From assembly GCF_016775475.1 (NCBI RefSeq), contig NZ_JAEUXJ010000003.1, forward strand, positions 295,033 through 359,032: a stretch of DNA of 64,000 nt, in the 5' to 3' direction. The translations under genes were made by a program, and so were the position numbers. How positions within the stretch are numbered: position 1 is the first letter of the stretch; every line of letters begins with the position of its first letter. This DNA is from Belnapia mucosa (GTDB taxonomy: Bacteria > Pseudomonadota > Alphaproteobacteria > Acetobacterales > Acetobacteraceae). Positions 8,399 through 17,113 of this stretch are shown here, piece by piece. The notes beneath the pieces were generated by a model. It did no database searches. It saw only the letters and a program-made list of their open reading frames with translations, and had not been told where the DNA came from.

Positions 8399-10081
8399 AT
8401 GGCCGACAGTGCCTATAACGTTGGTGACCTGGTCGCCGAATTCCTCGCCCGTATCGGCGTCACCACCTGCTTCGGCATCGTCTCCGTCCACAACATCCCG
8501 ATGCTGGACGCGATCGGCCGGCGCAACGCCATCCGCTATGTCATGGCGCGGGGCGAGATGGGCGGCGCGCATATGGCGGATGCCTATGCCCGGGTCTCCG
8601 GCCATCTCGGCGTGATCTTCTCCTCGACCGGACCGGGCGCCGCCAATGCCGTCCCCGGCCTGGCCGAGGCGATGTTCGGCGGATCGCCGGTGCTGCACAT
8701 CACCGGCCAGACGGCCACCAAGTATCTCGACCGCGACATGGGCACGGTGCACGACCTGCCCGGCCAGACGGCGATGCTGGGCGCGGTGTCGAAATCCGCC
8801 TTCCGCATCCGCTCGGCGGGGGAGGCGCTCGGCGTGCTGACCCGTGCGGCGACGCTGGCCCTGACCCCGCCCATGGGGCCGGTCAGCCTGGAGATCCCGA
8901 TCGACATCCAGCGCACCGCCATCGCCCGGCCGGCCGAGCTGGACCGGCTGGTCCTGCCCATCCCGCCCGCCCTGCCGCCCGACCCGGCGGCCCTCGATGA
9001 GGCGGCGGCGATCCTCTCCCGCGCCCGGCGGCCGATGCTCTGGCTCGGCAATGGCGCCAAGGCGGCGGGGCCGCAGGCGATGCGGCTGATGGCGCTCGGC
9101 TTCGGCGCCGTCTCCTCCTGGAACGGGCGGGGGATCGTGCCGGAGGATCATCCGATGACCCTCGGCGGGATGCATGGCAACGGCTCCCCGCTCGTGCAGG
9201 AATTCTACGGCACGGTCGATGCCATGCTGGTGGTCGGCAGCCGGCTGCGCGGGCATGAGACGATGGACTTCTCGCTCAAGCTGCCGAAGACGCTGATCCA
9301 GGCGGATGTCGATCCGCGCGCCAATGGCCGCACCTATCCGAATGCCTGCTTCGTCAGCGGCGATGCCGGTCTGGTCATGGCCGGGCTGGCGGAGCGGCTG
9401 GAAGGGCGGATGCAGGCCGATCCGGCCTTCGCCGAGGATTTCGCCACGCTGCGCCGCCGCGCCACCGAGGCCTATCGGGAGACGCTCGGCCCCTATGCCG
9501 ATTTCCCGGCCACGCTGCGCGCCGCCCTGCCGCGCGATGCGCTCTTCGTGCGCGACGTGACGCTCAGCAACTCCTCCTGGGGCAACCGCATCTTCCCCGT
9601 GTTCGGCCCGCGCGATGCGGTGCATCCGGTCAGCGCCGCCATCGGCCCGGGCCTGCCGCTCGGCATCGGCGCGGCCATGGCGGGAAGCGGGAGGAAGGCC
9701 ATCGCCATGGTCGGCGATGGCGGTTTCGCGGTGAACCAGACCGAGCTCTGGACTGCGGCGCAGGAAGGCGCGGAGCTGATTGTCATGGTGATGAACGACC
9801 GCGGCTATGGGGTCATCAAGCACATCCAGGGCGCCCTGCAGGAAGGGCGGATGTTCTTCGGCGACCTGAAGGGGCCGGACTTCCTCCAGCTCGCGGCGCT
9901 GGCCGGGATGCCGGCCAGCCGCGTCGCCTCGGCGGCGGAGCTGGGCCAGGCGGTGGCGCAGGCTGCCGCCCGTCCAGGCCCGACGCTGATCGAGGTGGAC
10001 ATGACGGCGATCGGCGCCTTCCCGCCCTATGCGCCCTATAATGGCATGGGCATCTACGCGGCCGGCAGCTCCAGCCGGTAG
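8399..10081 (+). CDS. Thiamine diphosphate-dependent enzyme, acetolactate synthase-like
   Basis: A 560-residue ThDP enzyme with the three-domain layout of acetolactate synthase relatives. The cofactor-activating Glu is in ARGEMGGAHMA (~53), and the ThDP/Mg motif GDGGFAVNQTEL...NDRGYG begins at ~438. The family decarboxylates or ligates 2-keto acids. No small regulatory subunit gene is present, so a catabolic decarboxylase or lyase is more likely than the branched-chain biosynthetic enzyme. The start has a strong site (GGGGGAGGAG, 8 bases before ATG). Its 3' end overlaps the end of the convergent amidohydrolase gene by 28 bp. Confidence 0.8.
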   Translation: MADSAYNVGDLVAEFLARIGVTTCFGIVSVHNIPMLDAIGRRNAIRYVMARGEMGGAHMADAYARVSGHLGVIFSSTGPGAANAVPGLAEAMFGGSPVLHITGQTATKYLDRDMGTVHDLPGQTAMLGAVSKSAFRIRSAGEALGVLTRAATLALTPPMGPVSLEIPIDIQRTAIARPAELDRLVLPIPPALPPDPAALDEAAAILSRARRPMLWLGNGAKAAGPQAMRLMALGFGAVSSWNGRGIVPEDHPMTLGGMHGNGSPLVQEFYGTVDAMLVVGSRLRGHETMDFSLKLPKTLIQADVDPRANGRTYPNACFVSGDAGLVMAGLAERLEGRMQADPAFAEDFATLRRRATEAYRETLGPYADFPATLRAALPRDALFVRDVTLSNSSWGNRIFPVFGPRDAVHPVSAAIGPGLPLGIGAAMAGSGRKAIAMVGDGGFAVNQTELWTAAQEGAELIVMVMNDRGYGVIKHIQGALQEGRMFFGDLKGPDFLQLAALAGMPASRVASAAELGQAVAQAAARPGPTLIEVDMTAIGAFPPYAPYNGMGIYAAGSSSR

Positions 10082-11094
10082 AACCGCGCCGCCGTGCCGC
10101 TGAACAGCGCCTGCCGCTCCTCGGCCGAGGCTCCCTCGGCCAGGCGCTTGCAGGCGTTCCAGAACACGCCGTAGCTGTAGCTGCCCTTATCCACCGGGAA
10201 GTTGCTCTCGAACATGCAGCGCCCGGCGCCGAAGGCCTCGATCGCGGTGTGCATATAGGGCTTCCAGGCTGCGGCCAGCGCCTTGGAGCCGGGCGGCTCC
10301 GCCGCCGTGTCGAAGCCGAAGCCGTTGATGCGCATCCCGAGCCCGCCGAGCTTCACGGAGACATTCGGGCAGCCCGCCAGCTCCGTCATCGCTGCCTGCC
10401 AGTGCGGGAAGATCGCCTCCCGCTGCCCGGCATAGGTACCGATGCCGAGCGGCCCGCCGAGATGGTTCAGCACGATCGGCGTCTCCGGGAAAGCGCGGGC
10501 CAGCGCCGTCAGCTCCGGGATCTGCGGATGGTAGAGCCAGGCCTCGAAGGAGAGGCCGAGCGGCGCCAGCTGGGCGAAGCCCGCGCGGAATTCGGGCAGG
10601 TCCAGCATCCCCTGCGGCGGCGAATAGGCGGGGTTCATCACCGCCGGCTCGGCATCCCAGGCGGCGATATGGCGGATGCCGCGGAAGCGGCCGTTGCCGG
10701 CCCGGATATGCGCCTCCAGCACCTCCCGCACCGCGGCGCCGAGCATCAGGTCGGCATGGCTGACGATACCGGCGCAGGCGCGGATCGGGCCGTAGAGGCC
10801 GCTGGCGCACATGGCGGCGACGCCATTGGCGAATTCCGTCTCGCCGATCGGCCGCATCGCCTCCGGCCCCTCGGCCCGGTGCATGGCGCGGCACTGGATG
10901 AAGACCGTCGCCAGGATGCGGTGGCCCTGTTCGGTATCGGCCAGCAGCTCCGGCAGCAGGTAGCGCCAGCCCGGCCGGTCCCAGAGGTGATGGTGCGGAT
11001 CGATGATCGGCAGTTCGGGGTCGAGCGCCGGCTCGGCATGGCGGGCCAGCCAATCCTCCCGCACCGGTGCGTAATGGGCATTCGCTTGGGCCAT
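10054..11094 (-). CDS. Amidohydrolase family protein (TIM-barrel metal-dependent hydrolase, COG3618 type)
   Basis: A 346-residue protein of the amidohydrolase-2 type. The N-terminal metal motif DPHHHLWD lies at ~32-39, with LYHPQ and VLNHLGG His residues in the middle and an Asp near ESNFPVDK (~305). Relatives include 2-pyrone-4,6-dicarboxylate lactonase and sugar lactonases, so hydrolysis of a lactone or cyclic ester is likely but the substrate is open. It is divergent from the CoA-transferase gene, with 92 bp between the starts, each preceded by a GGGAGG-type ribosome-binding site. The two may share regulation. Confidence 0.8.
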   Translation of the reverse strand: MAQANAHYAPVREDWLARHAEPALDPELPIIDPHHHLWDRPGWRYLLPELLADTEQGHRILATVFIQCRAMHRAEGPEAMRPIGETEFANGVAAMCASGLYGPIRACAGIVSHADLMLGAAVREVLEAHIRAGNGRFRGIRHIAAWDAEPAVMNPAYSPPQGMLDLPEFRAGFAQLAPLGLSFEAWLYHPQIPELTALARAFPETPIVLNHLGGPLGIGTYAGQREAIFPHWQAAMTELAGCPNVSVKLGGLGMRINGFGFDTAAEPPGSKALAAAWKPYMHTAIEAFGAGRCMFESNFPVDKGSYSYGVFWNACKRLAEGASAEERQALFSGTAARFYRLELPAA

Positions 11095-11186
11095 CGCCTG
11101 TTCCCTCCCAGGGGTGTTTGCTGGGCAGGATACCCCTCGCCCGCCGCCCCGCCTATGCTTGGTCCCCTGTTCAGGGAGGAACCAGC

Positions 11187-12329
11187 ATGGGCTTGCCGCT
11201 GGAAGGCGTTCGGGTGATCGAGGTGGGGCAGGCGCTGGCCGGGCCGCTGGCCGGGGTGGTGCTGGCCGATCTCGGCGCCGATGTCATCAAGATCGAGAAG
11301 CCGGATGGCGGCGACGATGCCCGGCTCTGGGGCCCTCCCTTCGGGCCGGATGGCGAGACCTCGCTCTATTTCCACAGTCAGAACCGCAACAAGCGCAGCG
11401 TGGTGCTGGACCTGAAGAACCCGGCCGATATCGAGGCGCTGCACGCGCTCTGCGAAACCGGCGACATCCTGATCCAGAATCTCCGCCCCGGCGTGGTGGA
11501 GGAGATCGGCATCGGGCCGGAGGCGATGCTCGCGCGGCATCCGCGCCTCGTCTACTGCTCGATCTGGGCCTTCGGCTATCAGGGGCCGATGCGGCTGCGG
11601 CCGGGCTTCGACCCGCTGCTGCAGGCCTTCGGCGGCATGATGAGCGTCACCGGCCGGCCGCAGGACCCGCCGACCTTCTGCGGCGCCTCGATCAACGACA
11701 AGGCGACGGGGCTGTTCTGCGCGATCGGCGCCCTGGCCGGCCTGCGCCAGCGCGACCAGACCGGGCAGGGCTGCCTGATCGACACCTCGCTGCTCGAGAC
11801 CGCCGCCTTCTGGGTCGAGGGGCAGATCAACCAGCACCTGGCGACCGGCGATGTGCCGACCCGCCACGGCACCGGCGCCGCGGTCATCGTGCCCTACCAG
11901 GTCTTCGAGACCGCCGACCGCCCGCTCTGCCTCGCCGCCGGCAATGACCGGCTCTTTGCCCGCGCGGCGAAGGTCCTCGGCCATCCGGAATGGGCCGAGG
12001 ATCCGCGCTTCTCGCGGGGATCCCAGCGCGTGCGCAACAAGGCCGCGCTGCTGCCGATGATCGCCGAGGCGCTGCGCGGCAATACCCGCGACCATTGGAT
12101 CGCGGCGCTGGAGGCGGTGGGCGTGCCCTGCGCCCCGGTGAACGATATCGGCGAGGTGGTGGCGAGCGAGCAATTCGCTGCCGTGGACATGGTGCAGACC
12201 CTGCCCGAGAGCGGCGTGAAGGTGCTCGGCCTGCCGATCAATATCGACCGCGCCCGCCCCTGGTCCCCGCGTCGCGCGCCCAATCTCGGCGAGCATACGG
12301 AGGAGGTGCTGGGCGCGCTCAAGCGCTGA
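11187..12329 (+). CDS. Class III CoA-transferase (CaiB/BaiF family)
   Basis: A 380-residue CoA-transferase of the formyl-CoA transferase type, which moves CoA between carboxylic acids. It shows the family N-terminus (LEGVRVIEVGQALAGPLAG), DLGADVIKIEKPDGGDDAR, LDLKNPAD, the GFDPLLQAFGG region with the Asp expected at the active site, and the NDKATG and TGQGCLIDTSLLE segments. The ATG at 11187 is preceded by AGGGAGGAACCAGC and the frame upstream of it is not conserved-looking. The substrate is unknown. Its neighbours suggest it activates an acid handled by the amidohydrolase or ThDP enzyme. A hairpin terminator follows. Confidence 0.87.
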   Translation: MGLPLEGVRVIEVGQALAGPLAGVVLADLGADVIKIEKPDGGDDARLWGPPFGPDGETSLYFHSQNRNKRSVVLDLKNPADIEALHALCETGDILIQNLRPGVVEEIGIGPEAMLARHPRLVYCSIWAFGYQGPMRLRPGFDPLLQAFGGMMSVTGRPQDPPTFCGASINDKATGLFCAIGALAGLRQRDQTGQGCLIDTSLLETAAFWVEGQINQHLATGDVPTRHGTGAAVIVPYQVFETADRPLCLAAGNDRLFARAAKVLGHPEWAEDPRFSRGSQRVRNKAALLPMIAEALRGNTRDHWIAALEAVGVPCAPVNDIGEVVASEQFAAVDMVQTLPESGVKVLGLPINIDRARPWSPRRAPNLGEHTEEVLGALKR

Positions 12330-12338
12330 GCCGTGTCG

Positions 12339-12363
12339 CCTTCCGCGGCCTAGCCGCGGAAGG
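12339..12363. terminator. Bidirectional hairpin between convergent genes
   Basis: A perfect 11-bp stem (CCTTCCGCGGC / GCCGCGGAAGG) with a 3-base loop sits between the stops of the CoA-transferase (12329) and the convergent monooxygenase (12372). No T-run follows, as is common in GC-rich genomes, so termination is inferred from stem strength and position. Confidence 0.65.
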
Positions 12364-12371
12364 CTGGCGGA

Positions 12372-12683
12372 TCAGGCGGCCGGCGTCAGCACATGGATGA
12401 CGCGGCTGGCCAGCATCTCCTTGGTCTTTGCCGCATACTCCTTCATATGCGGCGCCGCGCCATGCGCCTTCAGCGCATCCAGGCTTTCCCACTTCTCGAT
12501 CACGCAGAAGCTGTCCGGGCCGAGCGGGGTCTGGATGGCGCCCATGCCCTCGGCATCGATGGCCGGGCCGTATTCGATGCAGCCCTGCTCGGCATGGACG
12601 GCCGGCATATTGGCGCGGAAGGCGGCCAGCACTTGGTCCCGCATGCCGGGCTTGGCGGTGATGATGGCAAGGACATGGATCAT
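12372..12683 (-). CDS. Antibiotic biosynthesis monooxygenase (ABM) domain protein, YgiN-like
   Basis: A 103-residue dimeric-barrel protein (MIHVLAIITAKPGMRDQVLAAF..., FCVIEKWESLDALKAHGAAPHMKEY). The pattern of an early CIEY strand, the EKW motif and the central HxxxxH-like helix is that of YgiN-type quinol monooxygenases and related cofactor-free oxygenases. The length is typical. It is followed by a terminator and preceded by a strong hairpin, so it is probably a single-gene unit. The true substrate is not known. Confidence 0.78.
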   Translation of the reverse strand: MIHVLAIITAKPGMRDQVLAAFRANMPAVHAEQGCIEYGPAIDAEGMGAIQTPLGPDSFCVIEKWESLDALKAHGAAPHMKEYAAKTKEMLASRVIHVLTPAA

Positions 12684-12700
12684 GGCAGGACGTTTCCCCT

Positions 12701-12741
12701 TGGTGGCCGGGACAGGCTAGGCGAGCCCTCCCCGGCCGCCA
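12701..12741. terminator. Long hairpin between a Bug gene and the monooxygenase gene
   Basis: TGGTGGCCGGG (12701-12711) pairs with CCCGGCCGCCA (12731-12741) with one imperfect pair. The loop contains a second small stem, GGCT/AGCC. It begins 9 bp after the end of the Bug gene reading leftward. It probably terminates that transcript, or alternatively folds in the leader of the monooxygenase mRNA, whose ATG is 18 bp further on. Confidence 0.5.
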
Positions 12742-12750
12742 AGCCGGGCC

Positions 12751-13719
12751 CTAATTCTGCGGCACGTCGAGCTTGCTGAGGATCGGCCGCCACCGCTCCG
12801 TCTCGGCGGCCATGAAGCGGGCGAATTCCTCGGCCGTGCTGCCCTTCGGGAATTGCCCGTCACTGGCCAGCCGCTCGCGGATCTTCGCGTCCTGCAAGGC
12901 CTTCACCGCCGCAGCGTTCAACCGCTCCAGCGCCGCCGGCGGCGTGCGCGCGGGCGCAAGCAGGCCGAACCAGCTTTCCGCCGCCAGACCGGGGGCGTTT
13001 TCGGCGAAGATCGGCACCTCCGGCGTCGAGGCGACGCGCTGCGACCCGGTCCAGCCGAGGATGCGCCCCTGCCCGTTCCGGTAGACCGGCAGCGCCGTGC
13101 TGCCGGCGACCACCAGCAGGTCGAGATTGCCGGCCAGGAAGTCGTTGAGCTGCGCCGCATCGCCTCGATAGGTCACGTCCTGCATCTCCAGGCCGAGCCG
13201 GTCGAGCACCATCAGCATCGCCATATTGGTCAGGGTCGTCGGCCCGTTGGTGCCATAGGTGATGCGCCCCGGCCGCGCCTTGGCCGCCGCCACGAGTGCT
13301 GCGATATCGGCGGGCCCATCCTTCCGCGCAATGACCGCGAAGGGGAAGGTTGAGGCCAGCGTGATCGGCGCGAAATCCTCCGGCTTGTAGGCGAGACGGC
13401 GGTAGATCAGCGGATTGATGGTCAGCGTCGTGCCCGCCGCCATCAGCACGGTATGCCCGTCCGGCTCGGCGCGGGCGACGTATTCGGCGCCGATGATGGT
13501 GTTGCCGCCGGGCCGGTTCTCCACCTGCACCGGTTTGCCGAGCACCTCCGTCATCCGTTCCGCCACCAGCCGGGTCAGCACATCGGTGCTGCCGCCGGGG
13601 GCGAAGGGCACCACGATGGTGACGGGGCGGGCGGGGAAGGCGGTCTGGGCAAGGGCGGGCGCCGCCAGCAGCGTGGCGCCCAGCGCGCCGGTGAGCCGGC
13701 GGCGGGTGATCCTGGACAT
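12751..13719 (-). CDS. Bug/TctC family periplasmic substrate-binding receptor (1 of 10)
   Basis: A 322-residue receptor of the tripartite tricarboxylate transporter TctC/Bug family, which binds carboxylates in the periplasm. The signal peptide MSRITRRRLTGALGATLLAAPALA has an Arg-rich, Tat-like start. The family landmarks follow: FPARPVTIVVPFAPGGSTDV, VENRPGGNTIIG, DGHTVLMA, the ligand-loop YRGDAAQLNDFLAGN and a VPIFAENAPG region. The start at 13719 has a GGGAGA ribosome-binding site; an ATG 54 bp upstream adds no signal-like sequence. No TctA/TctB membrane partner is in the window. The ligand is unknown. Confidence 0.9.
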   Translation of the reverse strand: MSRITRRRLTGALGATLLAAPALAQTAFPARPVTIVVPFAPGGSTDVLTRLVAERMTEVLGKPVQVENRPGGNTIIGAEYVARAEPDGHTVLMAAGTTLTINPLIYRRLAYKPEDFAPITLASTFPFAVIARKDGPADIAALVAAAKARPGRITYGTNGPTTLTNMAMLMVLDRLGLEMQDVTYRGDAAQLNDFLAGNLDLLVVAGSTALPVYRNGQGRILGWTGSQRVASTPEVPIFAENAPGLAAESWFGLLAPARTPPAALERLNAAAVKALQDAKIRERLASDGQFPKGSTAEEFARFMAAETERWRPILSKLDVPQN

Positions 13720-13805
13720 CTGGTTTCTCCCGGTCTGTGGGTGCCGTGTCGCGCAGCGCGGCGGAATCGGCAAGACTGCGCCCGGGGGCAGCGGGGCTGG
13801 GGAGC

Positions 13806-14336
13806 ATGCGGATCACCGCGACGGATATCGCAGGCGTGATGCGGATCGAGGGCGAGCCGGTGCGGGACGAGCGCGGCAGCTTCGCCCGGACCTGGTGCCG
13901 CGACAGCTTCGCCGCCGCCGGCATCGCCTTTCAGCCGAGCCAGGCGAGCCTGTCGGACAATCTCCGCCGCCACACCCTGCGCGGGATGCATTTCCAGGTG
14001 GCCCCCTCGGCCGAGGCCAAGCTGGTGCGCTGCCTGCGCGGCGCCGTCTTCGACGTGGCGCTCGACCTCCGCCCTGGCTCGCCCACCCGCCTCCGCTGGG
14101 TGGCGGAGCGGCTGGCGCCGGAGGCGCATAACGCGCTCTTCATCCCGGCCGGCTGCGCCCATGGCTTCCTGACGCTGACCGAGGATGCGCTGGTCGAATA
14201 CCTGATCGACGCCCCCTATGACGCAGCGGCAGCACGCGGGGTGCGCTGGGACGACCCGGCCTTCGGCATCGCCTGGCCCGCCGAGCCGGCGGTGATCTCG
14301 GCCCGCGACCGCGACTGGCCCGACCATGCCGGCTGA
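13806..14336 (+). CDS. dTDP-4-dehydrorhamnose 3,5-epimerase (RfbC) family sugar epimerase
   Basis: A 176-residue cupin-type epimerase with the family signature RHTLRGMHFQ (catalytic His ~60), a FDVALDLRPGSPT strand and the FIPAGCAHGFLTL motif. EYLIDAPYD and GVRWDDPAFGIAWP match the C-terminal end of RfbC. RfbC proteins epimerise C3 and/or C5 of 4-keto-6-deoxy-hexose nucleotides. Because the operon makes CDP-glucose rather than dTDP-glucose, I infer that the substrate here is a CDP-4-keto-6-deoxy sugar, possibly methylated. It is the first gene of the operon, and its end overlaps the next gene by 11 bp. Confidence 0.85.
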   Translation: MRITATDIAGVMRIEGEPVRDERGSFARTWCRDSFAAAGIAFQPSQASLSDNLRRHTLRGMHFQVAPSAEAKLVRCLRGAVFDVALDLRPGSPTRLRWVAERLAPEAHNALFIPAGCAHGFLTLTEDALVEYLIDAPYDAAAARGVRWDDPAFGIAWPAEPAVISARDRDWPDHAG

Positions 14337-15249
14337 GCCGCGCCGCATCCTCGTCACCGGGGCCTCGGGGGTGGTCGGGCGGCAGGTGCTGGCGCCGCTG
14401 CTGGCCCGCGGCTTCGCGGTCCATGCCGCCGCGACCCGGCCAGGGCCGCCGATGCCGGGCGTCACCTGGCATGCGGCCGACCTGCTGACCGAGGCGGACC
14501 GGCTGGCCCTGCTGCGCGCCGCGCGGCCGGAGACCGTGCTGCATGCCGCCTGGTATGTCGCCCATGGCCGCTTCTGGACCGCGCCCGAGAACGCGCTGTG
14601 GGAGGCCGCCACCCTCGCCCTGCTGGCGGCGCACCGGGCGATGGGCGGTCGCCGCTTCATCGGCCTCGGCACCTGCGCCGAATATGCCGCCACCGCCCCG
14701 GGCGGCGAGGCCCCCTGGCCGGAAAGCCGCCCGATCGCGCCCGGAACTCCCTATGGCACCGCCAAGGCCCGCACGGCGGAGGCGGTGCTGGCCGCCACGG
14801 CGCCGGGCTATTCGACCGCCTGGGCCCGGCTCTTCCTCCTCTTCGGCCCGGGGGAACCGCCGGGGCGCCTCGTGCCCTCGGTCTTTGCCGCCCTGCTCGC
14901 CGGGCGGCCTGCGGACTGCGCCTCGGGTCGCCCGGTGCGGGATGTTGCCAGCACCTGGTTCCTCGGCGAGGCGCTGGCCGCGCTGGCGGCGAGCCCCGTC
15001 ACCGGCGCGGTGAATGTCGCGGCCGGCGAGGGATTGCCGCTGGCGGAGTTGGTCGGGCGGATCGGCGCGCTGGTCGGCCGGCCGGAGTTGATCCGCCTCG
15101 GCGCCCTGCCCGACCGGCCGGGCGAGGTGCCCGTCATGGTCGCCGATACCGGGCGGCTACGGCGGGACGTCGGCTTCACGACCCCGGCCGATCTGGACGG
15201 CGACCTGGCCCGGCTGCTCGCGATGATGCAAGTCCGCACGCCGATGTGA
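14326..15249 (+). CDS. NAD-dependent sugar epimerase/dehydratase (extended SDR), probable nucleotide-sugar 4-ketoreductase
   Basis: A 307-residue extended SDR protein: nucleotide motif TGASGVVG at ~11-18, HAAWYV in the central region and the catalytic Tyr-Lys pair in YGTAK (~144-148). Its position in a deoxysugar operon, overlapping the epimerase gene, suggests it reduces the 4-keto group of the branched CDP-sugar as the last step. That role is inference; an epimerase role is possible. Confidence 0.75.
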   Translation: MPAEPRRILVTGASGVVGRQVLAPLLARGFAVHAAATRPGPPMPGVTWHAADLLTEADRLALLRAARPETVLHAAWYVAHGRFWTAPENALWEAATLALLAAHRAMGGRRFIGLGTCAEYAATAPGGEAPWPESRPIAPGTPYGTAKARTAEAVLAATAPGYSTAWARLFLLFGPGEPPGRLVPSVFAALLAGRPADCASGRPVRDVASTWFLGEALAALAASPVTGAVNVAAGEGLPLAELVGRIGALVGRPELIRLGALPDRPGEVPVMVADTGRLRRDVGFTTPADLDGDLARLLAMMQVRTPM

Positions 15250-15299
15250 TAAGCAAGGCGCAGTCACGGAACAGGTGCGCGCCCTTGGTCATGCCCGGA

Positions 15300-16067
15300 A
15301 TGAAAGCGGTGATCCTGGCCGGCGGCCTCGGCACCCGGTTGTCCGAGGAAACGGAGCTCCGCCCGAAGCCGATGGTCGAGATCGGCGGCCGGCCGATTCT
15401 CTGGCACATCATGAAGATCTTCGGTGAGCAGGGCGTCCGGGACTTCGTGATCTGCCTCGGCTACAAGGGCTATATGGTGAAGGAATACTTCATCAACTAT
15501 CGCCGCCATGTCTCCGACATCACCGTGGACCTCGCCTCCGGCAGCGTCGAGACGCATCGCTCCGGCGCCGAGGACTGGCGCATCTCCCTGATCGAAACCG
15601 GCGACGGGACCATGACCGGCGGCCGGTTGAAGCGGGTCGGCCGCTATCTCGGCGAGGACGACTTCTTCATGACCTATGGCGACGGCCTCGCCGATATCGA
15701 CCTCGCCGCGCTGCATGCCGCCCATCGGGCCGCCGGGCGGCTGGCGACCGTCACCGCCGTCCGCCCTTCCGGCCGCTTCGGCGCGCTGGAGCTGGAGGCC
15801 GACCGCGTCGCCGCCTTCCGGGAGAAGCCGGCCGGCGATGGGGGCACCATCAATGGCGGCTTCTTCCTGCTTTCGCCCCGCGTGCTCGACCTGATCGAGG
15901 GCGACGATACCACCTGGGAGGCGGAGCCGATGGAGCGCCTGGCCCGCGACGGGCAACTCACCGCCTACCAGCATCGCGGCTTCTGGCAGCCGATGGACAC
16001 GCTGCGCGACCGGCGGCAGCTCGAAGCCCTCTGGGCCGGCGGGCAGGCGCCCTGGAAGCGGTGGTGA
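15300..16067 (+). CDS. rfbF: Glucose-1-phosphate cytidylyltransferase
   Basis: A 255-residue nucleotidyltransferase that makes CDP-glucose from CTP and glucose-1-phosphate. It matches RfbF closely: MKAVILAGGLGTRLSEET at the start, RPKPMVEIGGRPILWHIMK, GYKGYMVKEYFINY, YGDGLADID (metal-binding Asp) and WQPMDTLRDRRQLE at the end. I chose the ATG at 15300, which gives the standard MKAVILAGG N-terminus; an ATG at 15291 would add three residues and cannot be excluded. The stop overlaps the GTG start of the dehydratase gene. Confidence 0.93.
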   Translation: MKAVILAGGLGTRLSEETELRPKPMVEIGGRPILWHIMKIFGEQGVRDFVICLGYKGYMVKEYFINYRRHVSDITVDLASGSVETHRSGAEDWRISLIETGDGTMTGGRLKRVGRYLGEDDFFMTYGDGLADIDLAALHAAHRAAGRLATVTAVRPSGRFGALELEADRVAAFREKPAGDGGTINGGFFLLSPRVLDLIEGDDTTWEAEPMERLARDGQLTAYQHRGFWQPMDTLRDRRQLEALWAGGQAPWKRW

Positions 16068-17113
16068 ACCCCGAATTCTGGGCCGGGCGGCGGGTGCTGC
16101 TGACCGGCCATACCGGCTTCAAGGGCGCCTGGCTGGCGCTCTGGCTGGCCCGGCTCGGCGCCCGGGTGCATGGCCTCGCCCTGCCGCCCGAGACGCAGCC
16201 CAATCTCTTCGCAGAGGCACTGGGCCCGACCGATATCGAGAGCCATATCGCCGATCTGCGCGACCCGGCCGCGGTGGCGCGGGTGGTGGAGGCAGCAGCG
16301 CCCGAGGTGGTGCTGCATCTCGCGGCCCAGCCCCTGGTTCGTCGCTCCCATGCCGAGCCGGTCGAGACCTTCGCCACCAATGTGATGGGCACGGCGCATC
16401 TGCTGCAGGCGCTGCGGCCCCTGACCGGGCTGCGGGCCGTCGTCATCGTCACCAGCGACAAGGCCTATCTGAACCGCGAATGGGTCTGGCCCTACCGCGA
16501 GGAGGAGGCGCTGGGCGGCAAGGATCCCTACAGCGCCTCCAAGGCCTGCACCGAGATCCTGGCCGGCGCCTGGCGGCAGTCCTTCTTCGGCGGCGGAGTG
16601 GTGGCGACGGCGCGGGCCGGCAATGTCATCGGCGGCGGCGACTGGGCGGCGGACCGGCTGCTGCCCGACCTGGTCCGCGCCATCCGCGCCGGCCGGCCGC
16701 TGGAGCTGCGCAACCCCGACGCGACGCGCCCCTGGCAGCATGTGCTGGAACCCCTTGCCGGCTACCTCATGCTGGCCGAGCGGCTGGCCGCGGGCGGCTG
16801 CGCCGAGGCCTGGAATTTCGGCCCCGAGGAGGCCGAGGCCCTGCCCGTCTCGGCGGTTGCGGCCGAGGCCGCCGCGGCCTGGGGCGGCGGGGTCAAGATC
16901 CGCCTCGCCGCCGAGCGCGGCCCGGCCGAGGCGATGCAGCTCCGCGTCGATTCCTCGAAGGCGCGCGCCAGGCTCGGCTGGCGGCCGCGCCTCCCGACCG
17001 CGGAGGCGATCGCCTGGACCATGCGCTGGTATGCCCGCCATGCCGCGGGCGAGCCGGCGCGGGCCCTCGCCCTCGAACAGATCGACGCCTATGCGGAGAA
17101 GGCCCGCGCATGA
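16061..17113 (+). CDS. rfbG: CDP-glucose 4,6-dehydratase
   Basis: A 350-residue extended SDR enzyme converting CDP-glucose to CDP-4-keto-6-deoxyglucose. It has the RfbG-specific N-terminus FWAGRRVLLTGHTGFKGAWL, LAAQPLVRRSH, the VTSDKAY Thr/Ser region, YSASK (catalytic Tyr and Lys) and ARAGNVIGGGDWA(A)DR. The start is GTG at 16061 or 16064; the second gives a GTGA overlap with rfbF. It directly follows the enzyme that makes its substrate. Confidence 0.93.
   Translation: MVNPEFWAGRRVLLTGHTGFKGAWLALWLARLGARVHGLALPPETQPNLFAEALGPTDIESHIADLRDPAAVARVVEAAAPEVVLHLAAQPLVRRSHAEPVETFATNVMGTAHLLQALRPLTGLRAVVIVTSDKAYLNREWVWPYREEEALGGKDPYSASKACTEILAGAWRQSFFGGGVVATARAGNVIGGGDWAADRLLPDLVRAIRAGRPLELRNPDATRPWQHVLEPLAGYLMLAERLAAGGCAEAWNFGPEEAEALPVSAVAAEAAAAWGGGVKIRLAAERGPAEAMQLRVDSSKARARLGWRPRLPTAEAIAWTMRWYARHAAGEPARALALEQIDAYAEKARA

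Noticed and set aside
6518-9823. Very long open frame (about 1100 codons) on the minus strand
   Set aside because: It lies opposite three well-supported plus-strand genes with known active sites. Its translation is rich in Arg, Gly and His with no domain, as expected of a complementary frame in GC-rich coding DNA.
10054-10081. Possible frameshift or misassembly at the overlapping ends of two convergent genes
   Set aside because: Both proteins keep family-typical ends, and 28-bp convergent overlaps are plausible in this gene-dense sequence.
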